A stretch of DNA of 64,000 nucleotides from P36-A1 sp049478495. GTDB taxonomy: Bacteria > Bacillota_I > Bacilli_A > JAJDGJ01. The notes under the pieces are model-generated. The model was not told where the DNA came from. It saw nothing but the letters and a program-made list of their open reading frames with translations, and searched no databases. Each line of letters begins with the position of its first letter. Positions within the stretch are counted from its first letter, which is position 1. Shown one piece after another: positions 52,143 to 61,884 of the stretch. Position numbers and translations under genes: made by a program. Where the stretch lies: assembly GCF_049478495.1 (NCBI RefSeq), contig NZ_CP168083.1, forward strand, positions 930,001-994,000. The letters are read 5' to 3'.

Positions 52143-52718
52143 ATGTGTGGAAGATATTACATTGATAGTAATAATAAAGAAATAAAGCAAATAATTGATA
52201 AAATAGATGACAATCTTTATGTTGAACATTACGATGAAATCTATCCTAGTAATATTGTACCAATAATTATTGCTGACAATGTCTTAGAATATAAGGTTGT
52301 TTTAGCAAATTGGGGGCTTAAGAATCATTTTAATAGTAATTTATTAATAAATGCTAAGAGTGAAACTATCTTTGAAAAGAAAACATTTAAAAAAGCAATT
52401 TTAAATAAGCGATGTTTAATTCCATGTACAGGCTTTTATGAATGGAAAGTAATTAATAAAAATGAAAAAGAAAAATATATGTTTGAAGCTTTAAATGATG
52501 ATGTTTTGTATTTGTTAGGTATCTATCAAGAAAATCATGATGGAAGTAATAACTTTGTTATTATAACTAAAAGTCCTAATATAATTGTAGAAAAATATCA
52601 TAATAGAATGCCTGCAATTATTAATAAAAATGATATTAATGCATGGTTAAATGATCTTCAGTGCACTAAATATTATTTGTCTAATGATGATGTTAAATTA
52701 AAAGTAAAAAGGGCTTAA
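52143..52718 (+). CDS. SRAP/YedK (HMCES-type) DNA-damage protein
   Basis: In 191 residues, the ATG at 52143 is used so that the catalytic Cys is residue 2 (MCGRYY), which must be exposed after Met removal to crosslink abasic sites in single-stranded DNA. Other family residues are Asn in LINAKSET, the PCTGFYEW Glu and His in HNRMPAI. It protects stalled forks by forming a DNA-protein crosslink. It is monocistronic and its end overlaps a terminator. Confidence 0.95.
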   Translation: MCGRYYIDSNNKEIKQIIDKIDDNLYVEHYDEIYPSNIVPIIIADNVLEYKVVLANWGLKNHFNSNLLINAKSETIFEKKTFKKAILNKRCLIPCTGFYEWKVINKNEKEKYMFEALNDDVLYLLGIYQENHDGSNNFVIITKSPNIIVEKYHNRMPAIINKNDINAWLNDLQCTKYYLSNDDVKLKVKRA

Positions 52719-52728
52719 TGCCCTTTTT
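52706..52728. terminator. Terminator overlapping the YedK gene end
   Basis: AAAAAGGGC/GCCCTTTTT with loop TTAAT includes the YedK stop and reaches the stop of the convergent gene at 52727. Confidence 0.85.
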
Positions 52729-53110
52729 ATGTGTCAATATCAACTCTATTTTCTTTAATAGAAAAGTAAAACCAATTAATGTTTATAATGATTGAAAAGA
52801 TAATTATTACATCTGTTATTAAACTTATTGACATTGGTGAATATGAAATAAATAATAAATAAATTAATCCAACACTTAGTATTAATATAATTATACTTAA
52901 ATATCTAGTGGCGATTGATTCATTTTTTTTAAATAGGATTAATCCAATTGCATAAACTAATATTACTATTGAAATACTTACATATACTCTTGAACCTGTT
53001 ACTATTATATTTTCTTGTTGACCCGGGTTCATATGTATAAGCACAAGTATTATACAAGTTAGAATCATTGATATTAAGGCTAAAGTTACCTTTACTTGTA
53101 TTTTTTCCAT
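52727..53110 (-). CDS. Four-helix membrane protein coupled to GyrI-like gene
   Basis: This 127-residue protein has four hydrophobic segments (about 7-25, 36-58, 68-88 and 92-115). Its start codon shares a base with the stop of the GyrI-like gene (TAATG), implying coupled translation and a shared task. No transporter or enzyme motif was recognised. It may be the membrane partner or target of the adjacent ligand-binding protein, but this is inference. Confidence 0.7.
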   Translation of the reverse strand: MEKIQVKVTLALISMILTCIILVLIHMNPGQQENIIVTGSRVYVSISIVILVYAIGLILFKKNESIATRYLSIIILILSVGLIYLLFISYSPMSISLITDVIIIFSIIININWFYFSIKENRVDIDT

Positions 53111-53571
53111 TATTTTATAGGTACTACAATTTTAGTTAGTAAATTATTTTTACCAAAGTCTAAATCATTCAAATAATATTCATAAATATTCCCATCTATT
53201 TTATGACCTTTTTCTTTTATTTCATTGAATAATTCATCATATAATGATTGCATTAGTGCATTATCACCGATGTAATAAGTAACTATTTTTTTACCTGAAG
53301 GTATTGTTCCTACTTTTATATCTTTTGATTCTTTAAATACTTTTTGTACTGGAATACCTACTTCTATTTCAAAGTGAATATCATTAACATTAGGAATTGT
53401 TAAATATGGCGTATCAACAGGTTGTAATCTATTTTCTACTACATAGTCTTCTACTGTATTAACTGCATGATCAATAATATGTATTAATTGTTCATGTTCT
53501 ACTTTATCACAAAAAATTGCACTAATCATTTCTGGTGTATCTATTATTTCAAATGGTGTAATTCTAGGCAT
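53110..53571 (-). CDS. GyrI-like ligand-binding protein
   Basis: This 153-residue stand-alone GyrI-like domain is of the type found as the effector-binding part of BmrR and SoxS-like regulators. The pattern includes EIIDTPEMISAIF near the start, DIHFEIEVGIPVQ in the middle and VGTIPSGKKIVTYYIGD. It has no DNA-binding domain, so it probably binds small cationic or hydrophobic molecules. GAGGGGAT lies close to the ATG. It is coupled to a four-helix membrane protein, an arrangement that could form a small drug sensor or sink. Confidence 0.82.
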   Translation of the reverse strand: MPRITPFEIIDTPEMISAIFCDKVEHEQLIHIIDHAVNTVEDYVVENRLQPVDTPYLTIPNVNDIHFEIEVGIPVQKVFKESKDIKVGTIPSGKKIVTYYIGDNALMQSLYDELFNEIKEKGHKIDGNIYEYYLNDLDFGKNNLLTKIVVPIK

Positions 53572-53742
53572 ATAATCCCCTCTTTCATTTTTTTATTATA
53601 TTATTATTCTCATTTATAGTTAAAAAAGTCAATTGAAACACTGTATCTATTTATAATTAATTACAATATTATTGTACTTTTATATTTTTTACAATTATAA
53701 TTTATACAAGACTTATTAAACTATTGTGGGGAGGTTTAAATA

Positions 53743-53991
53743 GTGGAAAATATTATAAGAATTAAAGAGGAATTTGAATTACCAATATATTTACATAAAT
53801 GTGATTATGAAATTGAATTTAAAGAAGATGGTTTATATTTTTATGTAAAGGACAAAACATTAATTGTAAAAAAACAAGAAGTAAAGTATATCGACTCTAT
53901 TTTATATGTATATAATAAACCAATAATGTCATTCAATGATGATGAACAAATTAGTGAATTAATTGAATTAGGATATCAAGTAGTGATATAA
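53743..53991 (+). CDS. Small hypothetical protein
   Basis: This 82-residue protein is predicted as a beta-rich small domain (YLHKCDYEIEFKEDGLYFYV) with acidic residues and one Cys. The GTG start is preceded by a strong GGGGAGGT, which supports translation. No family was recognised. It is monocistronic, followed directly by a terminator. Confidence 0.6.
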   Translation: MENIIRIKEEFELPIYLHKCDYEIEFKEDGLYFYVKDKTLIVKKQEVKYIDSILYVYNKPIMSFNDDEQISELIELGYQVVI

Positions 53992-54025
53992 AAAAAGTTA
54001 AGCAATCAGCTTAACTTTTATTTTT
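53991..54025. terminator. Bidirectional terminator
   Basis: AAAAAGTTAAGC/GCTTAACTTTT with loop AATCA is flanked by A and T tracts. It lies between the gene at 53743 and the nth operon. Confidence 0.85.
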
Positions 54026-54027
54026 GA

Positions 54028-54681
54028 TTAAAAATGAATATTAGGATAACGACATATTATTTTTAGTTTACAGTTGTCACAACTAGGATTTTTAGCTTTA
54101 CAATGATATCGTCCAAAGAAGATAAATTGATGATGGAGTTTATGCCATTTTTCCTTTGGAAATTTACGCATTAGTTTTACTTCAACTTCATATACATTAT
54201 CTTTTAAATAAGCTAATTTCAACCGTTTTGAGACTCTTTCTACATGTGTGTCTACTGCAATTGCAGGAATTTTAAAACCTTCTGATAACACTACATTTGT
54301 TGTTTTTCTTCCAACTCCTGGTAATGCTTCTAAATAGCTACGATTGCAGGGTACTATACCGTTATGTTTTTCTTTTAATACTTGTGCTAGTTTTTTTAGG
54401 TTTTTGGCCTTATTTTTATATAATCCAATAAATCTTAAATCATTTTCTAATTCTTTTATATCAACATTAATATAATCATCTAGTGTTTTGTATTTTGAAA
54501 AAAGATTAGGTGTTATTATATTTACGCTTTTATCTGTGGTTTGTGCTGAAAGTAAGACTGCTACTAATAGTTCAAATTGGGTTTGATAGTTTAATTCACA
54601 ATGAGCTTGGGGATACATTTCTTCAAAGACATTCATGATTAAATCATACTTTGCTTGTCCAGTAATATTTTGTTTAGACAT
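54028..54681 (-). CDS. nth: Endonuclease III
   Basis: This DNA glycosylase/AP lyase removes oxidised pyrimidines. In 217 residues, the helix-hairpin-helix ALPGVGRKTTNVVL carries the catalytic Lys at about 124. The catalytic Asp is in IAVDTHVERVSKRL. The C-terminal [4Fe-4S] ligands have the standard C-x6-C-x2-C-x5-C spacing (from YHCKAKNPSC to IICRY). It overlaps dnaD by 8 bp, the arrangement usual in Bacillota. Confidence 0.97.
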   Translation of the reverse strand: MSKQNITGQAKYDLIMNVFEEMYPQAHCELNYQTQFELLVAVLLSAQTTDKSVNIITPNLFSKYKTLDDYINVDIKELENDLRFIGLYKNKAKNLKKLAQVLKEKHNGIVPCNRSYLEALPGVGRKTTNVVLSEGFKIPAIAVDTHVERVSKRLKLAYLKDNVYEVEVKLMRKFPKEKWHKLHHQFIFFGRYHCKAKNPSCDNCKLKIICRYPNIHF

Positions 54682-55231
54682 TTAGTAATTCCGCCTTATT
54701 TATAATGATTTTTTCTATATAGTTTAAATTTAATACACCTTGAACTACTGCTGTTTTTAAACTATCAATTACTAATTCCTCACTGAAATTTTCGCACCAT
54801 TCTCTTACGATTTCAACTTCTAATGGACTTAATTTATGTCTTAATTCCTGCTCAAAAGTTTTGATGATATTTTGTTTAGATTTATTTTCTTTTTCTAATT
54901 CTTCTTTATATTGTTTGTTAATAATTAAAGACATTAATTTTTCATAAACTATATTTGTATTGATATGTACTGTATCATTTGAGTTAGTGATGCTTAATAT
55001 TTTTCTTATTGAAAATAGTTCATTTAGTATAGTATTAATTTCAAGTTCTGTTAGACTCATTACTTTTGCAAGTACTTTTGAAGAAATATTGATATTTCTA
55101 TTATTTAAATCTTCAATGTGCATTATTAATATTACAGCCTTTTCATCTAAGTTTAGTAATTTATAATTTTGTAATAAAAATGTATATTTATTTATGATAT
55201 TATTTTCTACTAGATAGTCATAGTTAATCAT
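54674..55231 (-). CDS. dnaD: DnaD-like replication initiation protein
   Basis: In 185 residues, a winged-helix N-terminal part (about 1-105) with low conservation is followed by a DnaB_2 domain (about 120-180) with SPLEVEIVREWCENFSEELV and LNYIEKIIINKAELL, the pattern of the DnaD C-terminal helix bundle. DnaD remodels origin DNA and helps load the replicative helicase in Bacillota. The position directly before nth confirms the assignment. The winged-helix part is too diverged to be called from motifs alone. Confidence 0.88.
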   Translation of the reverse strand: MINYDYLVENNIINKYTFLLQNYKLLNLDEKAVILIMHIEDLNNRNINISSKVLAKVMSLTELEINTILNELFSIRKILSITNSNDTVHINTNIVYEKLMSLIINKQYKEELEKENKSKQNIIKTFEQELRHKLSPLEVEIVREWCENFSEELVIDSLKTAVVQGVLNLNYIEKIIINKAELLNV

Positions 55232-55360
55232 ATTTATCCCTCTTCTCTTAGTTTATTATAATATAAGTAAATAATAATTACCATATCTAAATAAAGTTGC
55301 TTTTATTTATCTAGTCATTATAGATATTTTGTGATTTTTGTATTATACAATTAGTAAATT

Positions 55361-55369
55361 TGCTATAAT
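55361..55369 (+). promoter_or_regulatory. Extended -10 promoter of ygiQ-like gene
   Basis: TGCTATAAT stands 18 bp before the ATG at 55387, so transcripts would have a very short leader with the AAAGGTG ribosome-binding site near the 5' end. Confidence 0.55.
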
Positions 55370-55386
55370 GAATAAAGGTGATAAAA

Positions 55387-57162
55387 ATGAATTTTCTTCC
55401 AACAAATAAGAAAGAAATAAAAGAAAGAAATATAAAACAAGTTGATTTTGTAGTAGTTACTGGTGATGCATATGTTGATCATCCTAGTTTTGGGACATCT
55501 TTAATTGCACGATATTTAGAGTCTTTTGGTTATAGTTGTGCTATTTTAGCACAACCTAATGTAAAAGATGATAATTCAATTAAAAAATGTGGTATACCAA
55601 GATTAGGTTTTTTAGTAGGCTCAGGTAATATAGATTCAATGGTTAATAATTACTATGTAAGTAAGAAAAAAAGAAGGCAAGATGAATATTCTGTAAATAA
55701 TAAAGGCGGAAAAAGACCTGATTATGCTACCATAGAGTATTGTAAATTGATAAGAAGAGTTTATAATGATGTTCCAATTGTTATAGGTGGAATAGAAGCG
55801 AGTTTAAGACGATTTGCTCACTATGATTATTGGCAAGATACTATTTTACCTTCAGTATTATTAAGCTCTACAGCAGATTTATTAGTATATAGCATGGGTG
55901 AAAAAGCTATAGTTGAAATAGCTGATTATTTAAATAGTGGACTTGATATTAAAGACATTACTTTTATTAAAGGAACTTGTTATAAAAGTAAATCTCTTGA
56001 TAACTTGCCAGATTATGTTTTAATGAATTCGGTTTCTGATATAAAAAAAGATTCTAAAAAATATTCTGAGAATTATTTAAAACAATATAATAATAATGAT
56101 AATCAAAGTGCTACGACTTTAGTAGAACCATATAATGAAGAATATGTTATTGCAAATATTCCCCAACCAGTACTTTCTCAATCAGAGTTAGATCACTTAT
56201 ATGATTTACCTTTTACATATGAGAGTTATGATGAATATATGGGATTAGGTAAAGTATCGGCTTTAAATGAAGTTAAATTTAGTATAAGTGCTAATCGTGG
56301 CTGTAATGGTGGTTGTAATTTTTGTGCAATTACTTACCATCAAGGTAGACAGGTTTCTATGCGTTCAACAGAATCTTGTGTTGCTGAAGCAAAGAAAATG
56401 ATGACTTTAAAAGACTGGAAAGGTTATATTCATGATGTTGGTGGACCAACTGCTAATTTTAATGATGATATGTGTGACAAACTAAATAATTATGGAAGCT
56501 GTAGTGAAAAATCTTGTTTTGGATTCCACAGTTGTAATAACCTTAAAGTTTCACACGAAAAGTATTTTGATATTTTAGAAAAAGTAAGAGAAATAGATGG
56601 TATTAAAAAAGTATTTGTCAGATCTGGAATTAGATATGATTATATGTTAAAAGATGATGATAAATATTTAGAGGAATTAGTTAAGTATCATGTGTCTGGT
56701 CAATTACGATTAGCTCCTGAACATGTATCTGATAATGTTTTAAAGGTAATGGGAAAACCTAGTGTTAAATTGTATGATAAATTTGTTGATAAGTTTAATA
56801 AAGTTACTAAAAATTTAAATAAGGAACAGTATGTTTTACCATACTTAATGTCTTCTCATCCAGGTTCTACTTTAGATGATGCTTTACAATTAGCTCTTTA
56901 TCTTAAAAAGATTAATTATCAGCCAAAACAAGTACAAGATTTTTACCCTACACCATCAACTATGTCTACTTTGATGTATTATACTAATACAAATCCTTTA
57001 GATAATAATAAAAAAATATTTGTTGCAAAAAGTGAAAATGATAAAGCAATTCAAAGGGCTTTTTTACAATATAAAGACCCTAAAAATAGAAAATTAGTTA
57101 TTTCTGGATTAAAACAGTTGCATAGAGATGATTTAATTAAAGGTCCTAAAGGATTATTATAA
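55387..57162 (+). CDS. YgiQ-family radical SAM protein
   Basis: The product has 591 residues from the ATG at 55387; a GTG at 55378 is part of the ribosome-binding site. The N-terminal part holds VDHPSFGTSLIARYLES and IGGIEASLRRFAHYDYW. The radical SAM cysteines are in NRGCNGGCNFCAITYHQG near residue 310, followed by SGQLRLAPEHVSD and a DUF3362-like C-terminus, QVQDFYPTPSTMSTLMYYT. The family is widely conserved but its reaction is unknown. It uses SAM and a [4Fe-4S] cluster supplied by the Suf system. Confidence 0.93.
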   Translation: MNFLPTNKKEIKERNIKQVDFVVVTGDAYVDHPSFGTSLIARYLESFGYSCAILAQPNVKDDNSIKKCGIPRLGFLVGSGNIDSMVNNYYVSKKKRRQDEYSVNNKGGKRPDYATIEYCKLIRRVYNDVPIVIGGIEASLRRFAHYDYWQDTILPSVLLSSTADLLVYSMGEKAIVEIADYLNSGLDIKDITFIKGTCYKSKSLDNLPDYVLMNSVSDIKKDSKKYSENYLKQYNNNDNQSATTLVEPYNEEYVIANIPQPVLSQSELDHLYDLPFTYESYDEYMGLGKVSALNEVKFSISANRGCNGGCNFCAITYHQGRQVSMRSTESCVAEAKKMMTLKDWKGYIHDVGGPTANFNDDMCDKLNNYGSCSEKSCFGFHSCNNLKVSHEKYFDILEKVREIDGIKKVFVRSGIRYDYMLKDDDKYLEELVKYHVSGQLRLAPEHVSDNVLKVMGKPSVKLYDKFVDKFNKVTKNLNKEQYVLPYLMSSHPGSTLDDALQLALYLKKINYQPKQVQDFYPTPSTMSTLMYYTNTNPLDNNKKIFVAKSENDKAIQRAFLQYKDPKNRKLVISGLKQLHRDDLIKGPKGLL

Positions 57163-57169
57163 TAATAGC

Positions 57170-57209
57170 CGCTAATAACAGATGTAAAATCTATTATTAG
57201 CGTTTTTTT
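57170..57209 (+). terminator. Terminator of the YgiQ-like gene
   Basis: CGCTAATAACAGAT/ATCTATTATTAGCG (one mismatch) followed by a run of T residues lies 8 bp after the stop. Confidence 0.85.
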
Positions 57210-57261
57210 ATATCTTAAAATTAGCAATTATATTTACAATGACTAACAATTTAAACCAAAT

Positions 57262-57290
57262 AAAAAGGAGTAACTTTCATTACTCCTTTT
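57262..57290 (-). terminator. Terminator of the RNase J gene
   Basis: AAAAGGAGTAA/TTACTCCTTTT with loop CTTTCA lies 46 bp beyond the RNase J stop on the minus strand. Confidence 0.8.
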
Positions 57291-57335
57291 AATCAAATAA
57301 GTACCTTTAATTAATATATACTTTAATAACTTTTA

Positions 57336-58985
57336 TTAGACAGTTATTATCATTGTAAGAATTATTGGTTCTTTTCCAGTTTCTTTTTTAATATAATCTT
57401 GTACAGTACTTCTTATTTTACCTTTAGCATCATTAAATCCAACATCATTTTGTAAATCACATTTTTCTAATGTTTTATTTACTATTTTTCTAATACTATT
57501 AATGATGTGTTCTGAATCCTTTATGTAAATAAATCCTCTTGTTTGTATATCCATTGTCATAACTTGTTCTTTAGTTTTTCGATCAAGTCCAATACCAATA
57601 ATAACAGTACCTTCATTGCTCAATGTTAGTCGATCTTTTAAAACGACTGTTTGAGAATCATTAACATTTTGACCATCTATTAAAATACTACCAGTTTTAA
57701 CTTTATTTCTAGCTTCTTCTAATTTACCATTATTAAAAGTTATTATTTCCCCATTTTCTAGAACTACAATGTTTTCTTTAGAAATGTTCATATCATAACC
57801 TAAATCAGCATTATCAACTAATTGAGTGTACTCACCTTTAATTGGAACATAAAATTTTGGATTAAGGATACTAATCATCATTTTTAAATCTTCTTTAGAA
57901 GCATGCATACTACCTACTTGTTTAGATGATAAAATGAAAACATCTGAATCTAAACGTGAAATATCATCGATAGCTTTAATAGATACATGTTCAACACCTG
58001 GGATTGGTGGTGATGCAATTATAAATGTATCATTACTACCAGGTTTTAATGTTTCATCAGCCTTAGAAGCAATTTTAGCTAGTTTTTCAAATAAATCAAT
58101 ACCATTACCTGAAATGATAACCATTACATCTCCTTTATCAATATCAGAGATTGGTGCAATTTTATCAGGTGGTACTAATGCTAAATCTAGTTTATTATGT
58201 TTGTGTACTAAATCTTGTAATTCTTTATCAAAGAATAAAATACGATAATTGTATTTAATAGCTACATTAGCTATTTCTTGAACATTGAATAAACTATGTG
58301 TATAAACTGTAATAACTACTCTACTTGATGCTTTAGAAATAATAGGTTCTACCCATCTACTCATTCTGTGGTTTGGTGCAGTAAAGCCTGGTTTTGATGC
58401 ACCTACAGATTCAGTAAATAATGCTAAAACACCTTTTCTTTCCATTTCTATTAGTTTTCTAAGATCACTTCTATATTGAGGTTTGGCTGCAAAGTCAAAA
58501 ATAAAGTCAGATGTGAATACGACATATCCTTGGCTAGTTTCAAAGGCAATACCAACTGATTGAACAATAGAATGTGTTGTTTTAAAAGAATGCACTTTTA
58601 ATCCAGATTCCATTTTCATAATAGAATTTTCTTTTATTCTTTTTATTTTATAATTTTTTATATTTGCTTCTTTTAATCTATCTTCAATAATCCATGAAGT
58701 TAGTTGTGTTGCATATATTATTGGTGAGACTTCTTTCAATAAATATTGAATTGCTCCCATAGTATCTGGGTGAGCATGCGTCACAAATAGCGCCTTTACT
58801 CGATGCTTGTTTTCTATTAGATAATCAAATGAAGGTATTTCAATATCTATACCTAAATTTTGTGTCTCTGGATACTTTAATCCACATTCAACGATGTATA
58901 TATCTTCATTTATTTCAAAACAATACATGTTTTTTCCGTTTTCATCTAATCCTCCAAGCGATACAAATTTTATTATATCACTCAT
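57336..58985 (-). CDS. RNase J-type protein with altered metal site
   Basis: In 549 residues, the protein has full RNase J architecture: a beta-lactamase domain, a beta-CASP insert at about 200-350, and the C-terminal domain. Metal-site positions H70, H72, D74, H138, D160 and H361 are kept. The usual final His of HxHxDH is T75 (THAHPDT), and the His of the conserved HGEY is K383 (VPIKGEY). This resembles the weakly active J2-type paralogue that partners RNase J1. It probably acts in mRNA turnover as a partner subunit; the active J1 should be elsewhere. It lies just downstream of gatB. Confidence 0.88.
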   Translation of the reverse strand: MSDIIKFVSLGGLDENGKNMYCFEINEDIYIVECGLKYPETQNLGIDIEIPSFDYLIENKHRVKALFVTHAHPDTMGAIQYLLKEVSPIIYATQLTSWIIEDRLKEANIKNYKIKRIKENSIMKMESGLKVHSFKTTHSIVQSVGIAFETSQGYVVFTSDFIFDFAAKPQYRSDLRKLIEMERKGVLALFTESVGASKPGFTAPNHRMSRWVEPIISKASSRVVITVYTHSLFNVQEIANVAIKYNYRILFFDKELQDLVHKHNKLDLALVPPDKIAPISDIDKGDVMVIISGNGIDLFEKLAKIASKADETLKPGSNDTFIIASPPIPGVEHVSIKAIDDISRLDSDVFILSSKQVGSMHASKEDLKMMISILNPKFYVPIKGEYTQLVDNADLGYDMNISKENIVVLENGEIITFNNGKLEEARNKVKTGSILIDGQNVNDSQTVVLKDRLTLSNEGTVIIGIGLDRKTKEQVMTMDIQTRGFIYIKDSEHIINSIRKIVNKTLEKCDLQNDVGFNDAKGKIRSTVQDYIKKETGKEPIILTMIITV

Positions 58986-58996
58986 TTAATCACTCC

Positions 58997-60427
58997 TTAT
59001 AATGTTTTTAATTTTTCTATTAATAGCTCATTTGTTAATTTTGGGTTTACTTGACCTTTTGAATTTTTCATTATTTGACCAAGTAAGAATTTAATGGCTC
59101 TATCTTTTCCATCTTTATAATCTTGTACAGATGCTGGGTTGTTTTCTATCGCATTATTAATAAATACTAAGATTTCAGCTTCATTAGATATCATAGCCAT
59201 ATTGTTTTCTTTAACTATTTTATCAATATCATCATTTTGTGTTTTATTTACTATTTCAAATATTTGTTTTAATTGTTTACTTGAAATTAAGCCTTCATCC
59301 ATTAAATTAATCATTTTAGCCAATCCTTTTGGTGTTAATGATTGTTGTTCAATACTAATATTGTTTTTATTTAAATAAGTAAATATTTCAGTAATAATCC
59401 AATTGGTTACTGTTTTGTAGTTACTTGTTAATAAAATTGTTTCATTAAAGTAATTACTTATTTTAATATTATTAGTTAGAATTTTTGCATCAGTTAAACT
59501 AATACCATATTCATTGATATATAACTCTTTTAATGCTGCAGGCATTAATGGAATTTCTTTTTTTACACCTTCAATAATTGAATTGTCTATTCTTGTAGGT
59601 ATTAAATTTGGTTCACGATGGAATCGATAATCAATAACACCATCTTTACCTCTCATTTTAATTGTTGTTTTAGTAGCTTCATCAAATCTTCTTGTTTCAG
59701 AAGCTATTGTTTCTCCACTTAAAATAAGTTTTTCTTGTCTTGAAATTTCAAAAGCAATGGCTCTTTCAATATTTGAAATAGAATTAAGATTTTTTATTTC
59801 TGTTTTAGTTCCAAATTTTTCTTGACCATATGGTCTAATTGAAACATTAACATCACATCTTAATGATCCTTCTTCCATTTTTGCATCTGAGATATCTGCA
59901 TACTCTAACATATTTCTTAATGTTGCAACATAGGTTGATGCTTCTTTTGCTGTTCTCATAGAAGCATCTGAAATAATTTCTATTAGAGGTGTCCCTGCAC
60001 GATTATAGTCTATTAATGTATAATCATCATAATGTTTTAGTTGTGCAGTATCTTCTTCTATAACTACTTTATCTATGTTTATTTGTTTTTTGTAGTCTTC
60101 AAGTTCTATTGTGATGCTACCATTAGTACCAATTGGAAAGTCATTTTGTGTTATTTGATATCCTTTTGTTAAATCAGGATAGAAATAGCATTTTCTATCA
60201 AATGTAAGTAATGGATTTATGCTCATGTTAAATATATGACAAGCCTTTAACGCTTGTTCAACACCTCTTTTATTTATTGTTGGAAGAGATCCAGGCATTC
60301 CTAAATCTACTTCATTAACATTTGTATTTACTGGATCATGAAAGCCAACTTTAGATCCTGAAAACATTTTAGTATTTGTTTTTAATTCACAGTGTATTTC
60401 AATTCCAATTACAGTTTCAAAGTTCAT
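58997..60427 (-). CDS. gatB: GatB, Asp/Glu-tRNA amidotransferase subunit B
   Basis: This is the kinase/tRNA-binding subunit of GatCAB, which makes Gln-tRNA(Gln) (and Asn-tRNA) from mischarged tRNA. In 476 residues, signatures are VIGIEIHCELKTNTKMF, LDRKCYFYPDLTKGYQIT-like metal and nucleotide residues, and EIKNLNSI. The C-terminal helical and YqeY-like tail domains end with NPKLTNELLIEKL. The start overlaps the gatA stop (TAATG). The order ligA-gatC-gatA-gatB is typical of Bacilli. Confidence 0.97.
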   Translation of the reverse strand: MNFETVIGIEIHCELKTNTKMFSGSKVGFHDPVNTNVNEVDLGMPGSLPTINKRGVEQALKACHIFNMSINPLLTFDRKCYFYPDLTKGYQITQNDFPIGTNGSITIELEDYKKQINIDKVVIEEDTAQLKHYDDYTLIDYNRAGTPLIEIISDASMRTAKEASTYVATLRNMLEYADISDAKMEEGSLRCDVNVSIRPYGQEKFGTKTEIKNLNSISNIERAIAFEISRQEKLILSGETIASETRRFDEATKTTIKMRGKDGVIDYRFHREPNLIPTRIDNSIIEGVKKEIPLMPAALKELYINEYGISLTDAKILTNNIKISNYFNETILLTSNYKTVTNWIITEIFTYLNKNNISIEQQSLTPKGLAKMINLMDEGLISSKQLKQIFEIVNKTQNDDIDKIVKENNMAMISNEAEILVFINNAIENNPASVQDYKDGKDRAIKFLLGQIMKNSKGQVNPKLTNELLIEKLKTL

Positions 60428-61884
60428 TAGTCATTCTCCTTTTTTGCATATCTATTATAAAAACTAGTTACATTTTTATAGTTGTTATCAAGTAGTCCAT
60501 CTTCGAATTGTTTTCCTAAATCAAATAATAGTTGATCTTCAAATGTTCTACCCATTAAACTAATTGCAAATGGCATTCCATCAATTATATGTGTTGGAAT
60601 TGTTAAACCTGGTGAACCAATAATATTGGCAACTGATAGATAGTTTTCAGCTACTAAATTTGTTAATTCTGATTGTTTTATTACATCTGTTGCTGGATTA
60701 AAGGCTGCAGTATTAGCACTTGGATTTATAAGAATATCTACTTGTTTAAATAGTTCTAAGTGACCTTTAATTAATAATGTTCTTATTTGTTTTGCTTTAA
60801 TATAATATAAATCACGGTCTTTTTCTTTTAAAGCCATTGCTCCAATACATAGTCTAGCTTTAGAAAATTTAGAAATACCAAAATTTCTAGTTGCAACTAT
60901 TGATTTATCCCATGTTTCTTTTTCGATTCTTTCACCAAATATTACACCTGTTAGATTTGCTAAATTTGAACTAGCTTCTGCATTTGCTAATGAGTGGTAA
61001 ACTCCTCTAATACATTTTAATAAATTAAGATCCATGTTGACTTCTACTACTTCATGTCCTAATGATTCAAGGTATTCTTTTACTTCATTGAACTGTTCAA
61101 TTACTTTTGGATTGTCAAAAGTTTCTATTAGTTCTTTAATATAACCTATTTTTAGTTTATTTGGGTGTTTAAGATTTGAATAAAAGTTTTCTTTGGTATG
61201 CATCATTGATGTTCCATCTTTTTTATCTGGACCATTAATTGTTTCAGCAACTATTGCAATGTCTTCAATACATCTAGCAAATATTCCTGGTGTGTCTAAA
61301 CTTGAAGCATATGGGAAAATACCATAACGTGATACTGTACCCCAAGTAGGCTTATAACCATAAATACCACAATAAGCAGCTGGTTTTCTAACAGAATCTC
61401 CTGTGTCAGTACCAGTAGCAAATGGAACTATTCCTGAAGCTACTAATCCTGCGCTTCCTCCTGAAGATCCACCTGTACCTTTTTCAATGTTCCATGGATT
61501 TTTGGTTGCACCAAATATTGAGTTTAAGTTAGTTCCACCCATTCCAAATTCATCTAAATTTGACTTACATACCATTACAGTATTAGCTTCTTCTAGTTTT
61601 TCAAACACTGTTGAATTGTACATTGGATAATAATTATCTAAAATCCTTGAACTGCTTGTTGTTAAAATATTTTTAGTTGCAAATAAGTCTTTATTTGCAT
61701 ACGGAATACCATCTAATATATTTGTGTAAGAGTATTCTTTAGCTTCAGGATTTAATAGTGTATTTACACAATTAAGATCTTTTGAACTAATTAAAGCATT
61801 ATTTATTGAGTTTAGTAGTTCTTCTTGAGTAAACTCTTTATTTTTTAAACTATTGTGTAGTTGTTTTATTGTTTTTTTATACAT
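60427..61884 (-). CDS. gatA: GatA, amidotransferase glutaminase subunit
   Basis: GatA releases ammonia from glutamine for GatB. The 485 residues contain the amidase-signature triad: Lys in IPYANKDLF, Ser in the GTGGSSGGSAG loop, and the nucleophilic Ser in TGTDTGDSVRKPAAYCG. The C-terminal part has NIIGSPGLTIPTHIID and FAISLMGRTFEDQLL, both family features. It overlaps gatB and gatC each by one base, so the subunits should be made in equal amounts. Confidence 0.97.
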   Translation of the reverse strand: MYKKTIKQLHNSLKNKEFTQEELLNSINNALISSKDLNCVNTLLNPEAKEYSYTNILDGIPYANKDLFATKNILTTSSSRILDNYYPMYNSTVFEKLEEANTVMVCKSNLDEFGMGGTNLNSIFGATKNPWNIEKGTGGSSGGSAGLVASGIVPFATGTDTGDSVRKPAAYCGIYGYKPTWGTVSRYGIFPYASSLDTPGIFARCIEDIAIVAETINGPDKKDGTSMMHTKENFYSNLKHPNKLKIGYIKELIETFDNPKVIEQFNEVKEYLESLGHEVVEVNMDLNLLKCIRGVYHSLANAEASSNLANLTGVIFGERIEKETWDKSIVATRNFGISKFSKARLCIGAMALKEKDRDLYYIKAKQIRTLLIKGHLELFKQVDILINPSANTAAFNPATDVIKQSELTNLVAENYLSVANIIGSPGLTIPTHIIDGMPFAISLMGRTFEDQLLFDLGKQFEDGLLDNNYKNVTSFYNRYAKKEND

